The notes under the pieces were generated by a model. The model was not told the origin of the DNA and made no database searches. It worked only from the letters and a program-made list of their open reading frames with translations. DNA of 64,000 bases, from contig NZ_JAJITD010000002.1 of assembly GCF_020880815.1 (NCBI RefSeq), positions 62,001 to 126,000 of the forward strand. Direction: 5' to 3'. This document shows, piece after piece, positions 40,585-49,926 of the stretch; the first letter of the stretch is position 1, and each line of letters opens with the position of its first letter. The DNA is from Paraburkholderia sejongensis (GTDB lineage: Bacteria; Pseudomonadota; Gammaproteobacteria; Burkholderiales; Burkholderiaceae). The translations under genes were made by a program, and so were the position numbers.

Positions 40585-41682
40585 ATGATCTTCGAACGCT
40601 CCCTCCAGCGCGAGCTCGCGTACACGGCTGGTGCCGTGTTCATGGTTCTCCTCACGCTCGTGCTGACGACGATGATGATCCGCATCGTCGGCTTCGCGGC
40701 CTCGGGCGAGATCGATCCGCGCGACGTACTGGTTCTGATCGGCCTCACCGTGATCGGCTATCTGGCCATCATGCTCGTCGCGACGCTGTTCGTGTCGATC
40801 CTGTTCGTGCTCACCCGCTGGTACAAAGACTCCGAGATGGTCGTGTGGCTGTCCTCGGGCGTCAGTCTCACGCAATTCATCAAACCGATCGGCCTGTTCG
40901 CCACGCCGATCATCATCCTGATCTGCTTCTTCGTGTTCGTCGGCTGGCCGTGGTCGAATCAGCAAAGCAAGCTGATCCGCGCGCGCTTCCAACAGCGCGA
41001 CGAGGTTTCGCTGCTCGCGCCCGGACAGTTCCGTGAATCGGCGTCCAGCCACCGGGTGTTCTTCATCGAGAAAATGTCGCCCGATCAGGGCCGCGTCGAG
41101 AACGTGTTCGTGACCAGCACCGAGGGCGGCAAGGTCAACGTGGTGGTGTCGAAGACCGGCCACATCGAGACGCATGAGAACGGCGACCGCTTCGTGGTGC
41201 TGGAAAACGGCCGCCGCTACGACGGCGAGCCGGGCCACCCCGACTTTCGCATCATGGAGTTCGAACGCTACGGCGTGAAAATCCAGAGCCAGCCGGTCGT
41301 CAACAAGCCGACCACCACCGGTCTGCCCACCCTGACACTGCTGCGCAATCCGACTAACGTGAACCTCGCCGAATTCGCGTGGCGCGCCGGCCTGCCGCTG
41401 ATCGCGATCAACCTGATGCTGCTGGCCATTCCGCTCGCGCACCAGAATCCGCGCCGCAGTCGCACCATCAACCTCGTCATGGCTGTACTGATCTATCTCA
41501 CCTATTCGAACCTGCTGAACGTGGTGCAGTCGTGGATCGAGCAAGGCAAGATGTCGTTCGGGCTCGGGCTCGTGATCCTGCATGTGATCGTCGCGGCGAT
41601 CGTCGCGTTCATCTTCTGGCTGCGTGTGCGTAACCGCCCGCTATTCACGCGCGCGATGTTCGGCCGTTCGCAGGGAGCCTGA
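40585..41682 (+). CDS. lptF: LPS export permease LptF
   Basis: LptF, with LptG and the ATPase LptB, extracts lipopolysaccharide from the inner membrane for the Lpt bridge. The 365 residues have two N-terminal and several C-terminal membrane segments, with a periplasmic beta-jellyroll between (about 120-260). [15 protein letters not shown] near 79-93 is the cytoplasmic coupling segment. It has an ATG at 40585 and is followed three bases later by lptG. The divergent pepA matches the E. coli order. Confidence 0.96.
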   Translation: MIFERSLQRELAYTAGAVFMVLLTLVLTTMMIRIVGFAASGEIDPRDVLVLIGLTVIGYLAIMLVATLFVSILFVLTRWYKDSEMVVWLSSGVSLTQFIKPIGLFATPIIILICFFVFVGWPWSNQQSKLIRARFQQRDEVSLLAPGQFRESASSHRVFFIEKMSPDQGRVENVFVTSTEGGKVNVVVSKTGHIETHENGDRFVVLENGRRYDGEPGHPDFRIMEFERYGVKIQSQPVVNKPTTTGLPTLTLLRNPTNVNLAEFAWRAGLPLIAINLMLLAIPLAHQNPRRSRTINLVMAVLIYLTYSNLLNVVQSWIEQGKMSFGLGLVILHVIVAAIVAFIFWLRVRNRPLFTRAMFGRSQGA

Positions 41683-41685
41683 CCG

Positions 41686-42834
41686 ATGCGCATCTATGAA
41701 AGGTATTTCGCGCGTCAGATCTATCTCACGTTCATCTTTATTCTGTTCGCGTTTTCGGGTCTGTTCTTCTTCTTCGACCTGATCAACGAACTGAATTCGG
41801 TCGGCCACGGCAACTACAAATTCCAGTACGCGGTGCTGCGCGTCGCGCTGCAAACGCCGTCGCGCTTCTACGAAATCATTCCGGTCGCCGCGCTGATCAG
41901 CGCGATCTACGTGTTCGCGCAGATGGCGGCGAACTCCGAATACACGATCTTCCGCGTGTCCGGGCTCGCGACCAATCAGGCGCTGCGCTCGCTGCTGAAG
42001 ATCGGCGTTCCGCTGGTGTTCCTCACCTATCTGATCGGCGAAGTGGTCGGCCCATACACGGATCAACTGTCGGAGCGCGTGCGGCTCGAAGCGCTCGGCT
42101 CGTCGGTGTCGAGCAACTTCCAGTCGGGCGTGTGGGTCAAGGACACGCTGACCGAGCGCGCCGACGGCGAGCAGGTCACACGCTTCGTCAATGTCGGCGA
42201 ACTGCGGCCCGACGCGACGATCAGCAACGTGCGCATCTACGAGTTCGATTCGAAGTTCCGGCTCGCGAACGTGCGTATCGCGCAGAGCGGCCGCTATCAG
42301 CCGCCGGGGCACTGGCTGCTGACCGGCGTGACCGACACGCAGTTGCTCGACGTCGCGGCGCCTACGGGCATGCCGGCCGATGCGCTCAATCCGGTGTATC
42401 GCGCGAAGCAGGTGTCGCTGCCCGAGTATTCGCTGCGCTCGGAGCTGACGCCGCAGATTCTGTCGGTGCTGCTGGTGTCGCCGGACCGGATGTCGATGTT
42501 CAACCTGTTCCGCTATATCCAGCATCTGACCGAGAACCATCAGGACACCCAGCGCTATGAAATCGCGCTGTGGCGCAAGGTGCTGTATCCGTTTGCGGTG
42601 TTCGTGATGCTGGTGCTGTCGCTGCCGTTCGCGTATCTGCATACGCGCGCCGGCGTGGTCGGCATGAAAGTGTTCGGCGGCATCATGCTCGGCATGAGCT
42701 TCCAGCTGTTCAACACGCTGTTCTCGCACATCGGTACGCTCAACACGTGGCCCGCGCCGCTGACCGCGGCGACGCCGGGGCTCGTCTATCTCGTGCTCGG
42801 GCTCGTCGGCCTGAAGTGGGTCGACCGGCATTAA
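41686..42834 (+). CDS. lptG: LPS export permease LptG
   Basis: LptG is the second permease of the LptB2FG complex. The 382 residues show a similar layout to LptF: membrane segments near 15-35, 60-80 and 98-120, a periplasmic jellyroll (about 125-285), and further C-terminal membrane segments. NSEYTIFRVSGLA near 83-95 is the coupling motif. The start lies three bases after the lptF stop, so they are co-translated. Confidence 0.96.
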   Translation: MRIYERYFARQIYLTFIFILFAFSGLFFFFDLINELNSVGHGNYKFQYAVLRVALQTPSRFYEIIPVAALISAIYVFAQMAANSEYTIFRVSGLATNQALRSLLKIGVPLVFLTYLIGEVVGPYTDQLSERVRLEALGSSVSSNFQSGVWVKDTLTERADGEQVTRFVNVGELRPDATISNVRIYEFDSKFRLANVRIAQSGRYQPPGHWLLTGVTDTQLLDVAAPTGMPADALNPVYRAKQVSLPEYSLRSELTPQILSVLLVSPDRMSMFNLFRYIQHLTENHQDTQRYEIALWRKVLYPFAVFVMLVLSLPFAYLHTRAGVVGMKVFGGIMLGMSFQLFNTLFSHIGTLNTWPAPLTAATPGLVYLVLGLVGLKWVDRH

Positions 42835-42886
42835 CGCGGCGAAAACGTAGCGACGCACGCGCTCAGCGCAATCGGGAGCCGACGCG

Positions 42887-43267
42887 ATGGCAATTCACGG
42901 ACTGATTCTGTTTGGCCACGGCGCGCGCGATGCGCGCTGGCGCGAGCCGTTCGAGCGGCTCGCCGACAAGCTGCGCGCCGCGCGCGCGGCCAGCGGCGAC
43001 GCGCAGCCCGTCTCGCTCGCATTTCTCGAGTTGATGGAGCCCGATCTGCCGACCGCCGTCGCTCAGCTCGCCGGGCAAGGCTGCGATGCGATCACCGTGG
43101 TGCCGGTGTTCTTCGGGCAAGGCGGCCATGTCCGCAAGGATCTGCCGGAGATCCTCGACCGATGCCGGGCCACGCATCCCGCGATCGAGATCCGCTGCGC
43201 GGTCGCGGTCGGTGAAGACGACTCGGTATTGGATGCGCTCGCGCATTATTGCCTGCAGCAGCTTTGA
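42887..43267 (+). CDS. CbiX-type sirohydrochlorin chelatase
   Basis: This small chelatase of 126 residues is like CbiX-short or SirB and inserts cobalt or iron into sirohydrochlorin. Motifs are ILFGHGARD near 7-15 (metal-binding His10 or near) and VVPVFFGQGGHVRKDLPEI near 71-89 with the second His. It is convergent with the SUMT gene of the cysteine cluster, and siroheme is the cofactor of CysI, so iron for siroheme is a reasonable role. The dehydrogenase making sirohydrochlorin is not seen in the window. Confidence 0.87.
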   Translation: MAIHGLILFGHGARDARWREPFERLADKLRAARAASGDAQPVSLAFLELMEPDLPTAVAQLAGQGCDAITVVPVFFGQGGHVRKDLPEILDRCRATHPAIEIRCAVAVGEDDSVLDALAHYCLQQL

Positions 43268-43305
43268 AGTCCGCTGCCGTGCGCGTCAGCACGACGCTCG
43301 TTACT

Positions 43306-43329
43306 GTTGCTTCGAGCGTTGCTTCGAGC
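43306..43329. repeat. Short tandem repeat (2 x 12 bp)
   Basis: GTTGCTTCGAGC is repeated twice head-to-tail between the CbiX gene and the SUMT gene. Nothing else was found in this 185-bp convergent gap. Confidence 0.6.
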
Positions 43330-43453
43330 GCGCAACGTAGCCGGGCGGCCTGAGCGCGAAAAAGCAGACCGGGATGGGTCCGCGCACTGTCGACGCTAGT
43401 CGACGCTCAGCGCGCGGCCGGTAAAAGAAGAAGAAAGAAACCTGGCGGCCGCG

Positions 43454-44215
43454 TCAGGCGGCGACCAGCAAACCGTTCTCGGTCAGCTTGACGCCAGCCG
43501 CCTGCTGGCGTGCCGCGAACGCCGCGCCGATCATCAGCAGACTCGGCTGCGCCGGGTCGACCCAATGCGACGCTTCGCCGGCGGCGAGCTGTTCGAGCGT
43601 CAGCGTCAGCATGCGTTCACGCTCGGTGCTGCACGCCTCGACGATCGCCACCGGCGTCGCCGCCGGCTTGCCGGCATCGATCAGTTGCCGCGCGATCTCG
43701 ACGCCGCTGTCGCGTCCCATGTAGAACACCAGCGAGTCGGCGTTGACCTGCTCGCGGATTTCGTCGGAGCCGGGCGCGCGACTGAAGGTGGCGAGCGCGA
43801 CGCTGCGCGACACACCGCGCAAGGTCAGCGAGCGCTTCAGCGTCGCCGCGCTGGCAAGCGCGGCGGTAATGCCCGGCACGACTTCATAGTCGATACCGGC
43901 CGCTTCGAGCGCGCGCATTTCCTCGTCCGCGCGGCCGAACAACATCGGATCGCCACCCTTCAGACGCACGACTACATCGTGTTCGAGCGCCGCATCGACG
44001 ATCTGCTTGTTGATGAACTGCTGGGCCGTCGACAACTGTCCGCAGCGCTTGCCGACCGCGATCCGCTTCGCGTGACGCGGCGCGTAGTCGAGCATCGCCG
44101 GCTCGACCAGCGCATCGTGCAGCACGACGTCGGCGGTGGCGAGCAGCCGCGCGCCGCGCACCGTAATCAGGTCCGCGGCACCGGGTCCCGCGCCGATCAG
44201 ATAAACCTTACCCAT
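43454..44215 (-). CDS. cobA: Uroporphyrinogen-III C-methyltransferase (SUMT)
   Basis: This enzyme methylates uroporphyrinogen III twice to precorrin-2, the branch point to siroheme and B12. The 253 residues have VYLIGAGPGAADLITVRG near 4-21, RLKGGDPMLFGR near 84-95 and VVPGITAALASAA near 111-123, all typical. It lacks the CysG N-terminal dehydrogenase/ferrochelatase domain. It is the last gene of the sulfur operon, so it supplies siroheme to CysI. It is sometimes called cysG; the gene symbol is by family. Confidence 0.94.
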   Translation of the reverse strand: MGKVYLIGAGPGAADLITVRGARLLATADVVLHDALVEPAMLDYAPRHAKRIAVGKRCGQLSTAQQFINKQIVDAALEHDVVVRLKGGDPMLFGRADEEMRALEAAGIDYEVVPGITAALASAATLKRSLTLRGVSRSVALATFSRAPGSDEIREQVNADSLVFYMGRDSGVEIARQLIDAGKPAATPVAIVEACSTERERMLTLTLEQLAAGEASHWVDPAQPSLLMIGAAFAARQQAAGVKLTENGLLVAA

Positions 44216-44307
44216 TACTTCAACCTGTTTCGTTAGAGCGTGCGCGGCGCGGGCAACGCGCCGCGCAGTGACACCGCGCTCTTACTCTGCACTATTACGC
44301 CGCGCTG

Positions 44308-45624
44308 TTACGCCGAATATGCGCGGATCATCCCCGCCGCGACGGTGTGATTCGTCGCCTCGTCGATCAGCACGAACGCGCCGGTGCCCTGATGCGCGTC
44401 GTACGCGTCGCACACGAGCGGCTTCTGCAGCGTCAGCGCCACGCGGCCGATGTCGTTCATCGCCAGTTCCTTGCGGTCGGTCGCTTGCGACAGCGTATGC
44501 ACGTCGAGCACTTCCTTGATCGCGCCGATCTTCGCGAACACCGTGCTGGTGGTCTGCTTGAGCAGGTACTTGCGCTGCGTCGACAGCGGCGTGTCGTCGA
44601 ACCAGCACATGTCCGCTTCGAGCTTCTTCGCGGGTTCCGGCGCCGCTTCGCGCAGCACGAAGGTATCGCCGCGCGACACGTCGACGTCTTCCGCCAGACG
44701 GATCGTCACGGTCTGGCCGGCGAACGCGCGGTCCACCTGCGCGGTGCCGCCGACCACCGGCGCGATGATCTCGGCAACCGTCGCTTCACGGTTAGCCGGC
44801 AGCACGACGATCGTGTCGCCGAGCTTCACTTCGCCCGATTCGATGCGGCCCATGTAGCCGCGGAAATCGTCGGCCTGGCTGCCGTCCTGGCGCGCGACCC
44901 ACTGCACCGGGAAGCGCAGCGCGTCACCGCCGGTGTTTTCGACAGGCAGTGCTTCGAGCACGTCGAGCAGCGGCTCGCCCGCGTACCACGGCATACGCTC
45001 GCTCGCGCTGACGATGTTGTCGCCCTTGAGCGCCGACACCGGCACGAAGCGCACGTCTTCGAGACCGAGGTGACGCGCGAGTTCGACGTACGCATCGCGA
45101 ATCTCATTGAAGCGCGCTTCGCTGTACTCGACGAGGTCCATCTTGTTGATCGCGACGATCACGTGCTGCAGGCCGAGCAGCTTGACGATCGCGCTATGAC
45201 GCTTGGTTTGCGGCAGCAGTTGCGCAACGCCGTTCTCGAACGTGACGCGAGTCGCGTCGACGAGAACGATCGCAGCGTGCGCGGTCGACGCGCCGGTCAC
45301 CATGTTGCGGGTGTACTGCTCGTGGCCGGGCGTGTCGGCGATGATGAACTTGCGCTTCGCGGTCGCGAAGTAGCGATACGCGACGTCGATCGTGATGCCC
45401 TGCTCGCGCTCGGCTTCGAGGCCGTCGGTCAACAGCGACAGATCGATTTCGTCGCCGACGGTGCGCTTGTTCTTCGCGCGCGACAGCGCCGACAACTGGT
45501 CGCTCAGCACGGCCTTGCTGTCGTACAGCAGGCGGCCGATCAGCGTGCTCTTGCCGTCGTCGACGCTACCCGCGGTGATGAAACGCAGCACGCCGAGGTC
45601 TTCTGGTTGATGAATACTGCTCAT
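44308..45624 (-). CDS. cysN: Sulfate adenylyltransferase subunit 1 (GTPase)
   Basis: CysN is the GTPase subunit that drives APS formation with CysD. The 438 residues have the G-domain motifs AGSVDDGKSTLIG near 18-30 (P-loop), EREQGITID (switch I), DTPGHEQYTRNM (G3), and NKMDLV (G4), then EF-Tu-like beta-barrel domains. No APS kinase domain is fused. It follows cysD by 25 bp. Confidence 0.97.
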   Translation of the reverse strand: MSSIHQPEDLGVLRFITAGSVDDGKSTLIGRLLYDSKAVLSDQLSALSRAKNKRTVGDEIDLSLLTDGLEAEREQGITIDVAYRYFATAKRKFIIADTPGHEQYTRNMVTGASTAHAAIVLVDATRVTFENGVAQLLPQTKRHSAIVKLLGLQHVIVAINKMDLVEYSEARFNEIRDAYVELARHLGLEDVRFVPVSALKGDNIVSASERMPWYAGEPLLDVLEALPVENTGGDALRFPVQWVARQDGSQADDFRGYMGRIESGEVKLGDTIVVLPANREATVAEIIAPVVGGTAQVDRAFAGQTVTIRLAEDVDVSRGDTFVLREAAPEPAKKLEADMCWFDDTPLSTQRKYLLKQTTSTVFAKIGAIKEVLDVHTLSQATDRKELAMNDIGRVALTLQKPLVCDAYDAHQGTGAFVLIDEATNHTVAAGMIRAYSA

Positions 45625-45649
45625 GATTGAATTACCCCTGGTCGTGTGC

Positions 45650-46612
45650 TTAAAAGTAGCCTTGCTTCTTGCGCTGTTCCATCGCCGCTTCGGAGACCTG
45701 ATCGTCCATCCGCGTCGCGCCGCGTTCCGTGATTTCGGTCACGGCGGTTTCGGCGATGATCTTCTCGATGTCGTCCGCGTCGCTTTCGACCGGGCACGTG
45801 CAGCTAATGTCGCCGACGGTACGGAAGCGCACCTGTGCCTGTTCGCTGGTCTCGCCCTCGCGCATCGGCGTGAGCGGCGTGACCGGCACCAGCAAGCCGT
45901 TGCGGCGCACGATCTCGCGCTGGTGCGCGTAGTAGATCGACGGCAGTTCGAGCTGTTCGCGGGCGATGTACTGCCACACGTCGAGTTCGGTCCAGTTCGA
46001 GATCGGGAACACGCGCAGGTGTTCGCCGTTATGCAGACGCGCGTTGTACAGACTCCACAGTTCCGGGCGCTGCGCCTTCGGGTCCCACTGGCCGAATTCG
46101 TCGCGGAACGAGAAGATCCGCTCTTTCGCGCGGGCCTTTTCTTCGTCGCGGCGCGCGCCGCCGATCATCGCGGTATAGCCGTATTGCTCGATGGTTTCGA
46201 GCAGCGTGACGGCCTGCGCGGCATTGCGCGAATCGGTTTCGCGGCGCAGACGCACGGTGCCGCGCTTGATCGAATCCTCGACGTGGCCGACCACCAGTTC
46301 CGCGCCGATTTCCTTCGCGCGGCGATCGCGGAAGTCGATCACTTCGTCGTAGTTATGGCCGGTGTCGATATGCACGAGCGGGAACGGCAGCTGGGTCTTG
46401 CGGTTCGCGCCGAGGCCGAACGCCTTCAGTGCAAGCGCGAGCACCACCACGGAATCCTTGCCGCCCGAAAACAGCAGCGCCGGCTTGCTGCATTCGGCGA
46501 CCAGTTCGCGCAGGATGTGGATCGACTCGGCTTCGAGCCAGTCGAGGTGGTCCATCCGGTTTGCCGTGTTGGCAAGCGGAGCGTTGACAGTGGAATCGAG
46601 CGTGGTGCTCAT
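45650..46612 (-). CDS. cysD: Sulfate adenylyltransferase subunit 2
   Basis: CysD is the catalytic adenylyltransferase of assimilatory sulfate reduction. The 320 residues carry the PP-loop LLFSGGKDSVVVLALA near 49-64, typical of this ATP pyrophosphatase family, and FRDRRAKEIGA, RRDEEKARAKER. AAGGA precedes the ATG at 46612; the upstream in-frame ATG at 46669 is not needed. It lies 99 bp after cysH. Confidence 0.97.
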   Translation of the reverse strand: MSTTLDSTVNAPLANTANRMDHLDWLEAESIHILRELVAECSKPALLFSGGKDSVVVLALALKAFGLGANRKTQLPFPLVHIDTGHNYDEVIDFRDRRAKEIGAELVVGHVEDSIKRGTVRLRRETDSRNAAQAVTLLETIEQYGYTAMIGGARRDEEKARAKERIFSFRDEFGQWDPKAQRPELWSLYNARLHNGEHLRVFPISNWTELDVWQYIAREQLELPSIYYAHQREIVRRNGLLVPVTPLTPMREGETSEQAQVRFRTVGDISCTCPVESDADDIEKIIAETAVTEITERGATRMDDQVSEAAMEQRKKQGYF

Positions 46613-46711
46613 AGCGGGTCCTTCGTTGATGCGCCCGGCAAACACTTGCACTGGGGCGACAGTATTCAAATCGGTTTCGGCGGCGTGAGCCGCAAGCTCG
46701 TTGCGCGGCGT

Positions 46712-47458
46712 TCAGGCCGACGCGTTTTCGCTACGCTCGACCGCGATCGGGGTGATCGCCGTGATGTGCAAGCCGCATTCCTTCGTATCGCGCGACTCCC
46801 ACCACCAGCGCCCCGCCCGGCTATCCTCGCCGGGGCGGATCGCCCGCGTACACGGCTCGCAGCCGATGCTCGGATAACCGCGCGCATGCAGCGGATTGAC
46901 CGGCACGTCGAACGCCTTCAGGTAGTCCCACACTTCGGTCTCGCTCCAGTCCGCGAGCGGATTGAACTTGGCGATGTTGCGCGCGCCGTCGTGCTCTTCC
47001 TCGTGCAGCTCCGCGCGCGTGACCGACTGCTCGCGACGCTGGCCGGTGACCCACGCGCTGACGTCCGACAGCGCGCGATTGAGCGGCTCGACCTTGCGGA
47101 TTTCGCAGCAGCGCTTGCGCAGCTCGACGCTTTCATAGAACGCGTTCAGGCCGTGCTCGCCTACATACTGCTCGACCGCCGCGGCTTGCGGATGAAACTG
47201 TTCGATGTCGTAGCCGTAGCGCGCCTTCACGGTGTCGAGCATGCCGAGCGTTTCCGCATGCAGACGGCCGGTGTTCAGCGAGAAGATGCCGATCTTCACG
47301 CCGCGCGACAGGATCGCGTGGGTGAGCAGCATGTCTTCCGCCGCGAGGCTGCTCGCGAGCTTCACGTTCGCGTGACGCGCGGCGATCGAATCGAGCAGCG
47401 CGTCGAGGCGTTCGACCTTCGCGGCGAGCTCCGGGCTCAGCGATTGAGCGGTGCTCAT
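46712..47458 (-). CDS. cysH: APS/PAPS reductase (4Fe-4S type)
   Basis: This enzyme reduces APS (or PAPS) to sulfite. The 248 residues have the cysteine pairs CC in RKRCCEIRKVEPL near 121 and CEPC in GCEPCTRAIRPGEDSRAGRWWW near 204-207; together they mark the 4Fe-4S, APS-using class. KECGLH near the C-terminus holds the catalytic Cys. It overlaps the DUF934 gene by four bases. No APS kinase is present in the cluster, agreeing with direct use of APS. Confidence 0.95.
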   Translation of the reverse strand: MSTAQSLSPELAAKVERLDALLDSIAARHANVKLASSLAAEDMLLTHAILSRGVKIGIFSLNTGRLHAETLGMLDTVKARYGYDIEQFHPQAAAVEQYVGEHGLNAFYESVELRKRCCEIRKVEPLNRALSDVSAWVTGQRREQSVTRAELHEEEHDGARNIAKFNPLADWSETEVWDYLKAFDVPVNPLHARGYPSIGCEPCTRAIRPGEDSRAGRWWWESRDTKECGLHITAITPIAVERSENASA

Positions 47459-47997
47459 GCCGGAACCTTCACTGCGTCGGCTTGCGCCGCACGGCGGCGG
47501 AACAGCGGCGAGGTATCCACCGCGCTCTGGTATTGCACGCTGAATTCGTCGAACGCTTTCAGCGCGTCGTTGATGTCCTTGTCCGCGCGCAGCGCGTACG
47601 AGTCGAAACCGCAGCGGTACATGAAAGTCAGCTGGTCGCGCAGCACGTCGCCGATCGAACGCAGCTCACCCGTGTAGCCATAGCGCTGGCGCAGCAGGCG
47701 GGCGATGCTATAGCCGCGGCCGTCGCGGAACACCGGGAAGTCCACCGCGATCAGCGCGAGCTTGTCGAAATCGCCGACGATGTCCGCCGGTTCGCTGTCC
47801 GGCGCGAGCCACACGCCGAGTTGTTCGGCGCCGCGCGAAGCGATCAGCGCGTCGCGCTGCGCTTGCCACAGTGTGAGCGGCACCAGCACCTTGCCGGCCG
47901 GCAGTTCGTTGACCGCCGGCAGCGTGCCGTCTTCGGCCGGGCGCACGACGGTCCAGTCGTCGTTGACGATCGCGCGATTCTTGATGATAGAAGCCAT
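47455..47997 (-). CDS. DUF934 family protein of the sulfite reductase operon
   Basis: This is a 180-residue protein of the DUF934 family, found next to cysI in many proteobacteria and proposed to support sulfite reductase; its role is not proven. Signals are VPLTLWQAQRDAL near 39-51, GVWLAPDSEPADI near 61-73 and FPVFRDGRGYSIARLLRQRYGYTGELR near 87-113. There is no signal peptide or metal motif. It overlaps cysH by four bases and follows cysI by 21. Confidence 0.93.
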   Translation of the reverse strand: MASIIKNRAIVNDDWTVVRPAEDGTLPAVNELPAGKVLVPLTLWQAQRDALIASRGAEQLGVWLAPDSEPADIVGDFDKLALIAVDFPVFRDGRGYSIARLLRQRYGYTGELRSIGDVLRDQLTFMYRCGFDSYALRADKDINDALKAFDEFSVQYQSAVDTSPLFRRRAAQADAVKVPA

Positions 47998-48018
47998 CTG
48001 TTCAGTATCCTTTCGCGG

Positions 48019-49698
48019 TTACGCGTGAGCCGGTTGACGCGCGGCGTACACGCGCTCCTTGAACGGGGTGATGCCGATGCGGTTGTACGTGTCGATGAAA
48101 CGCTCGCCGTCCTGACGGTTTTCGACGAACGTATCGATTACCTTGCTCATCACGTCCGGCATTTCTTCCGCCGAGAACGACGGGCCGATCACGCGGCCCA
48201 GATGCGCGCCCGTTGCGCCGGTGCCCTGCTCGCCGCCGAGCGTGACCTGGTACCACTCCGAACCGTCCTTGTCGACGCCCAGAATGCCGATGTTGCCGAC
48301 GTGGTGGTGACCGCACGCGTTGATGCAGCCCGAGATGTTCAGCGACACGTCGCCCAGGTCGTACACGTAGTCGAGGTCGTTGAAGCGTTCCTGGATCGCC
48401 AGCGCGATCGGAATCGACTTCGCGTTCGCGAGCGAGCAGAAGTCGCCGCCCGGGCACGCGATGATGTCGGTCAAAAGACCAATGTTCGGCGTCGCGAAAC
48501 CTTGCGCCTTGGCCTTTTCCCACAGCGCGAACAGGTCCTTCTTCTTCACGTCCGCGAGGATCAGGTTCTGTTCGTGCGACACGCGGATCTGGCCGAACGA
48601 GTATTCGTCGGCCCAGTCGGCGACCGCTTCCATCTGCGCGTCGGTCGCGTCGCCCGGGGCGATCGTGGTCGGCTTCAGCGACAACGTCACCGATGCGTAG
48701 CCCTCGACCTTGTGCGGACGCACGTTACGCTCGACCCAGCGGGCGAACGAGCGGTTTTCCAGCAGATGCGTTTCGAACGATGCATCGGTGTCCGGCAGCT
48801 TTTCGTAAGTCGGCGGCACGAAGTACTGCGAGACGCGATCCACTTCGGCTTGCGTGAGCGTGGACGGACCGTCCTTCAGGTGCTGCCACTCTTCCTCGAC
48901 CTGCGCGGCGAATTTCTCCGGCGACAACGCTTTCACGAGGATCTTGATCCGCGCCTTGTACATGTTGTCGCGACGGCCGTAGCGGTTGTACACACGCAAT
49001 ACGGCTTCGCTGTAGGTCAGCAGATGCTGCCACGGCAGATCGCGGCGGATCACCGCGCCGACGATCGGCGTGCGGCCCAGACCGCCACCGGCAAGGATAT
49101 CGACCACCAGCTCGCCTTGCTCGTTCTTGCGCAGGTACACGCCCATGTCGTGGATCTGTACGGCCGCGCGGTCTTCCTTCGAGCCCGACACCGCGATCTT
49201 GAACTTACGCGGCAGCCACGCGAATTCCGGGTGGAACGTCGACCATTGACGCAGAATTTCGGCCCACGGGCGCGGATCGACGAATTCGTCCGGCGCGACG
49301 CCGGCGAACTGATCGGCGGTGATGTTGCGGATGCAGTTGCCCGAGGTCTGGATGCCGTGCATCTGCACCGACGCGAGCTTGCGCAGGATTTCCGGCGTTT
49401 CCTCGAGCTTGATCCAGTTGTACTGGATGTTCGAGCGCGTCGAGAAGTGGCCGTAGCCGCGGTCGTGTTCGCGGGCGATCTGCGCGAGCACGCGCATCTG
49501 GTCGCTGCGCAGGTTGCCGTACGGAATCGCGATGCGGTGCATGTACGCGTGGCGCTGGTAGTACAGGCCGTTCTGCAGGCGCAGCGGACGGAACTCCTCT
49601 TCGCTCAATTCGCCCGACAAGCGGCGGCGAACCTGATCGGCGTACTGCGCGACCCGTTCATCGACGATGGTCTGGTCGTACTGATCGTATTGGTACAT
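48019..49698 (-). CDS. cysI: Sulfite reductase, siroheme and 4Fe-4S hemoprotein subunit
   Basis: This enzyme reduces sulfite to sulfide with six electrons. The 559 residues show two nitrite/sulfite reductase half-domains: RSNIQYNWIKL near 87-97 and TSGNCIRNITADQF near 118-131 (siroheme face). The cluster-binding cysteines are in ACPGGDFCSLANAKSIPI near 422-429 and SGCINACGHHHVGNIG near 465-471. No flavoprotein (CysJ) gene is nearby, so the electron donor may be ferredoxin. The ATG at 49698 gives MYQYDQYDQ; the upstream extension is unlikely. Confidence 0.95.
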   Translation of the reverse strand: MYQYDQYDQTIVDERVAQYADQVRRRLSGELSEEEFRPLRLQNGLYYQRHAYMHRIAIPYGNLRSDQMRVLAQIAREHDRGYGHFSTRSNIQYNWIKLEETPEILRKLASVQMHGIQTSGNCIRNITADQFAGVAPDEFVDPRPWAEILRQWSTFHPEFAWLPRKFKIAVSGSKEDRAAVQIHDMGVYLRKNEQGELVVDILAGGGLGRTPIVGAVIRRDLPWQHLLTYSEAVLRVYNRYGRRDNMYKARIKILVKALSPEKFAAQVEEEWQHLKDGPSTLTQAEVDRVSQYFVPPTYEKLPDTDASFETHLLENRSFARWVERNVRPHKVEGYASVTLSLKPTTIAPGDATDAQMEAVADWADEYSFGQIRVSHEQNLILADVKKKDLFALWEKAKAQGFATPNIGLLTDIIACPGGDFCSLANAKSIPIALAIQERFNDLDYVYDLGDVSLNISGCINACGHHHVGNIGILGVDKDGSEWYQVTLGGEQGTGATGAHLGRVIGPSFSAEEMPDVMSKVIDTFVENRQDGERFIDTYNRIGITPFKERVYAARQPAHA

Positions 49699-49926
49699 TC
49701 GGGGACCCCAATTTTTTCGAAACTTGCGTGGCACACGCGGCGGTCCGGTTCCGCCGCGGCTCGATATCTGTCTTTGTCCGGTTGCGCAGCCAAGCGTTTA
49801 GACCCATCGCTTATTTGCTTATGACAAATACAGATATCCATATTGAAAAAGATGGACAGATCGTAATAAACTCGCTTTATATTTCAAACGACTAAAAAAT
49901 TCTTTTTATATGCGGCGAGGTTATAT
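49699..49926. promoter_or_regulatory. AT-rich divergent control region between cysI and cysB
   Basis: This 228-bp gap divides the cys operon from its likely regulator. Its right half (about 49800-49926) is strikingly AT-rich against a 65-70% GC neighbourhood, with runs such as TTATATTTCAAACGACTAAAAAATTCTTTTTATATG. Such AT-rich tracts suit LysR-type CysB binding and promoter opening for both directions. No exact CysB site can be given, since that consensus is weak. Confidence 0.65.

Noticed and set aside
45623..49824. Long plus-strand frames (684 and 780 codons) across the sulfur cluster
   Set aside because: They are antisense to cysD, cysH, DUF934 and cysI, which are all well supported.
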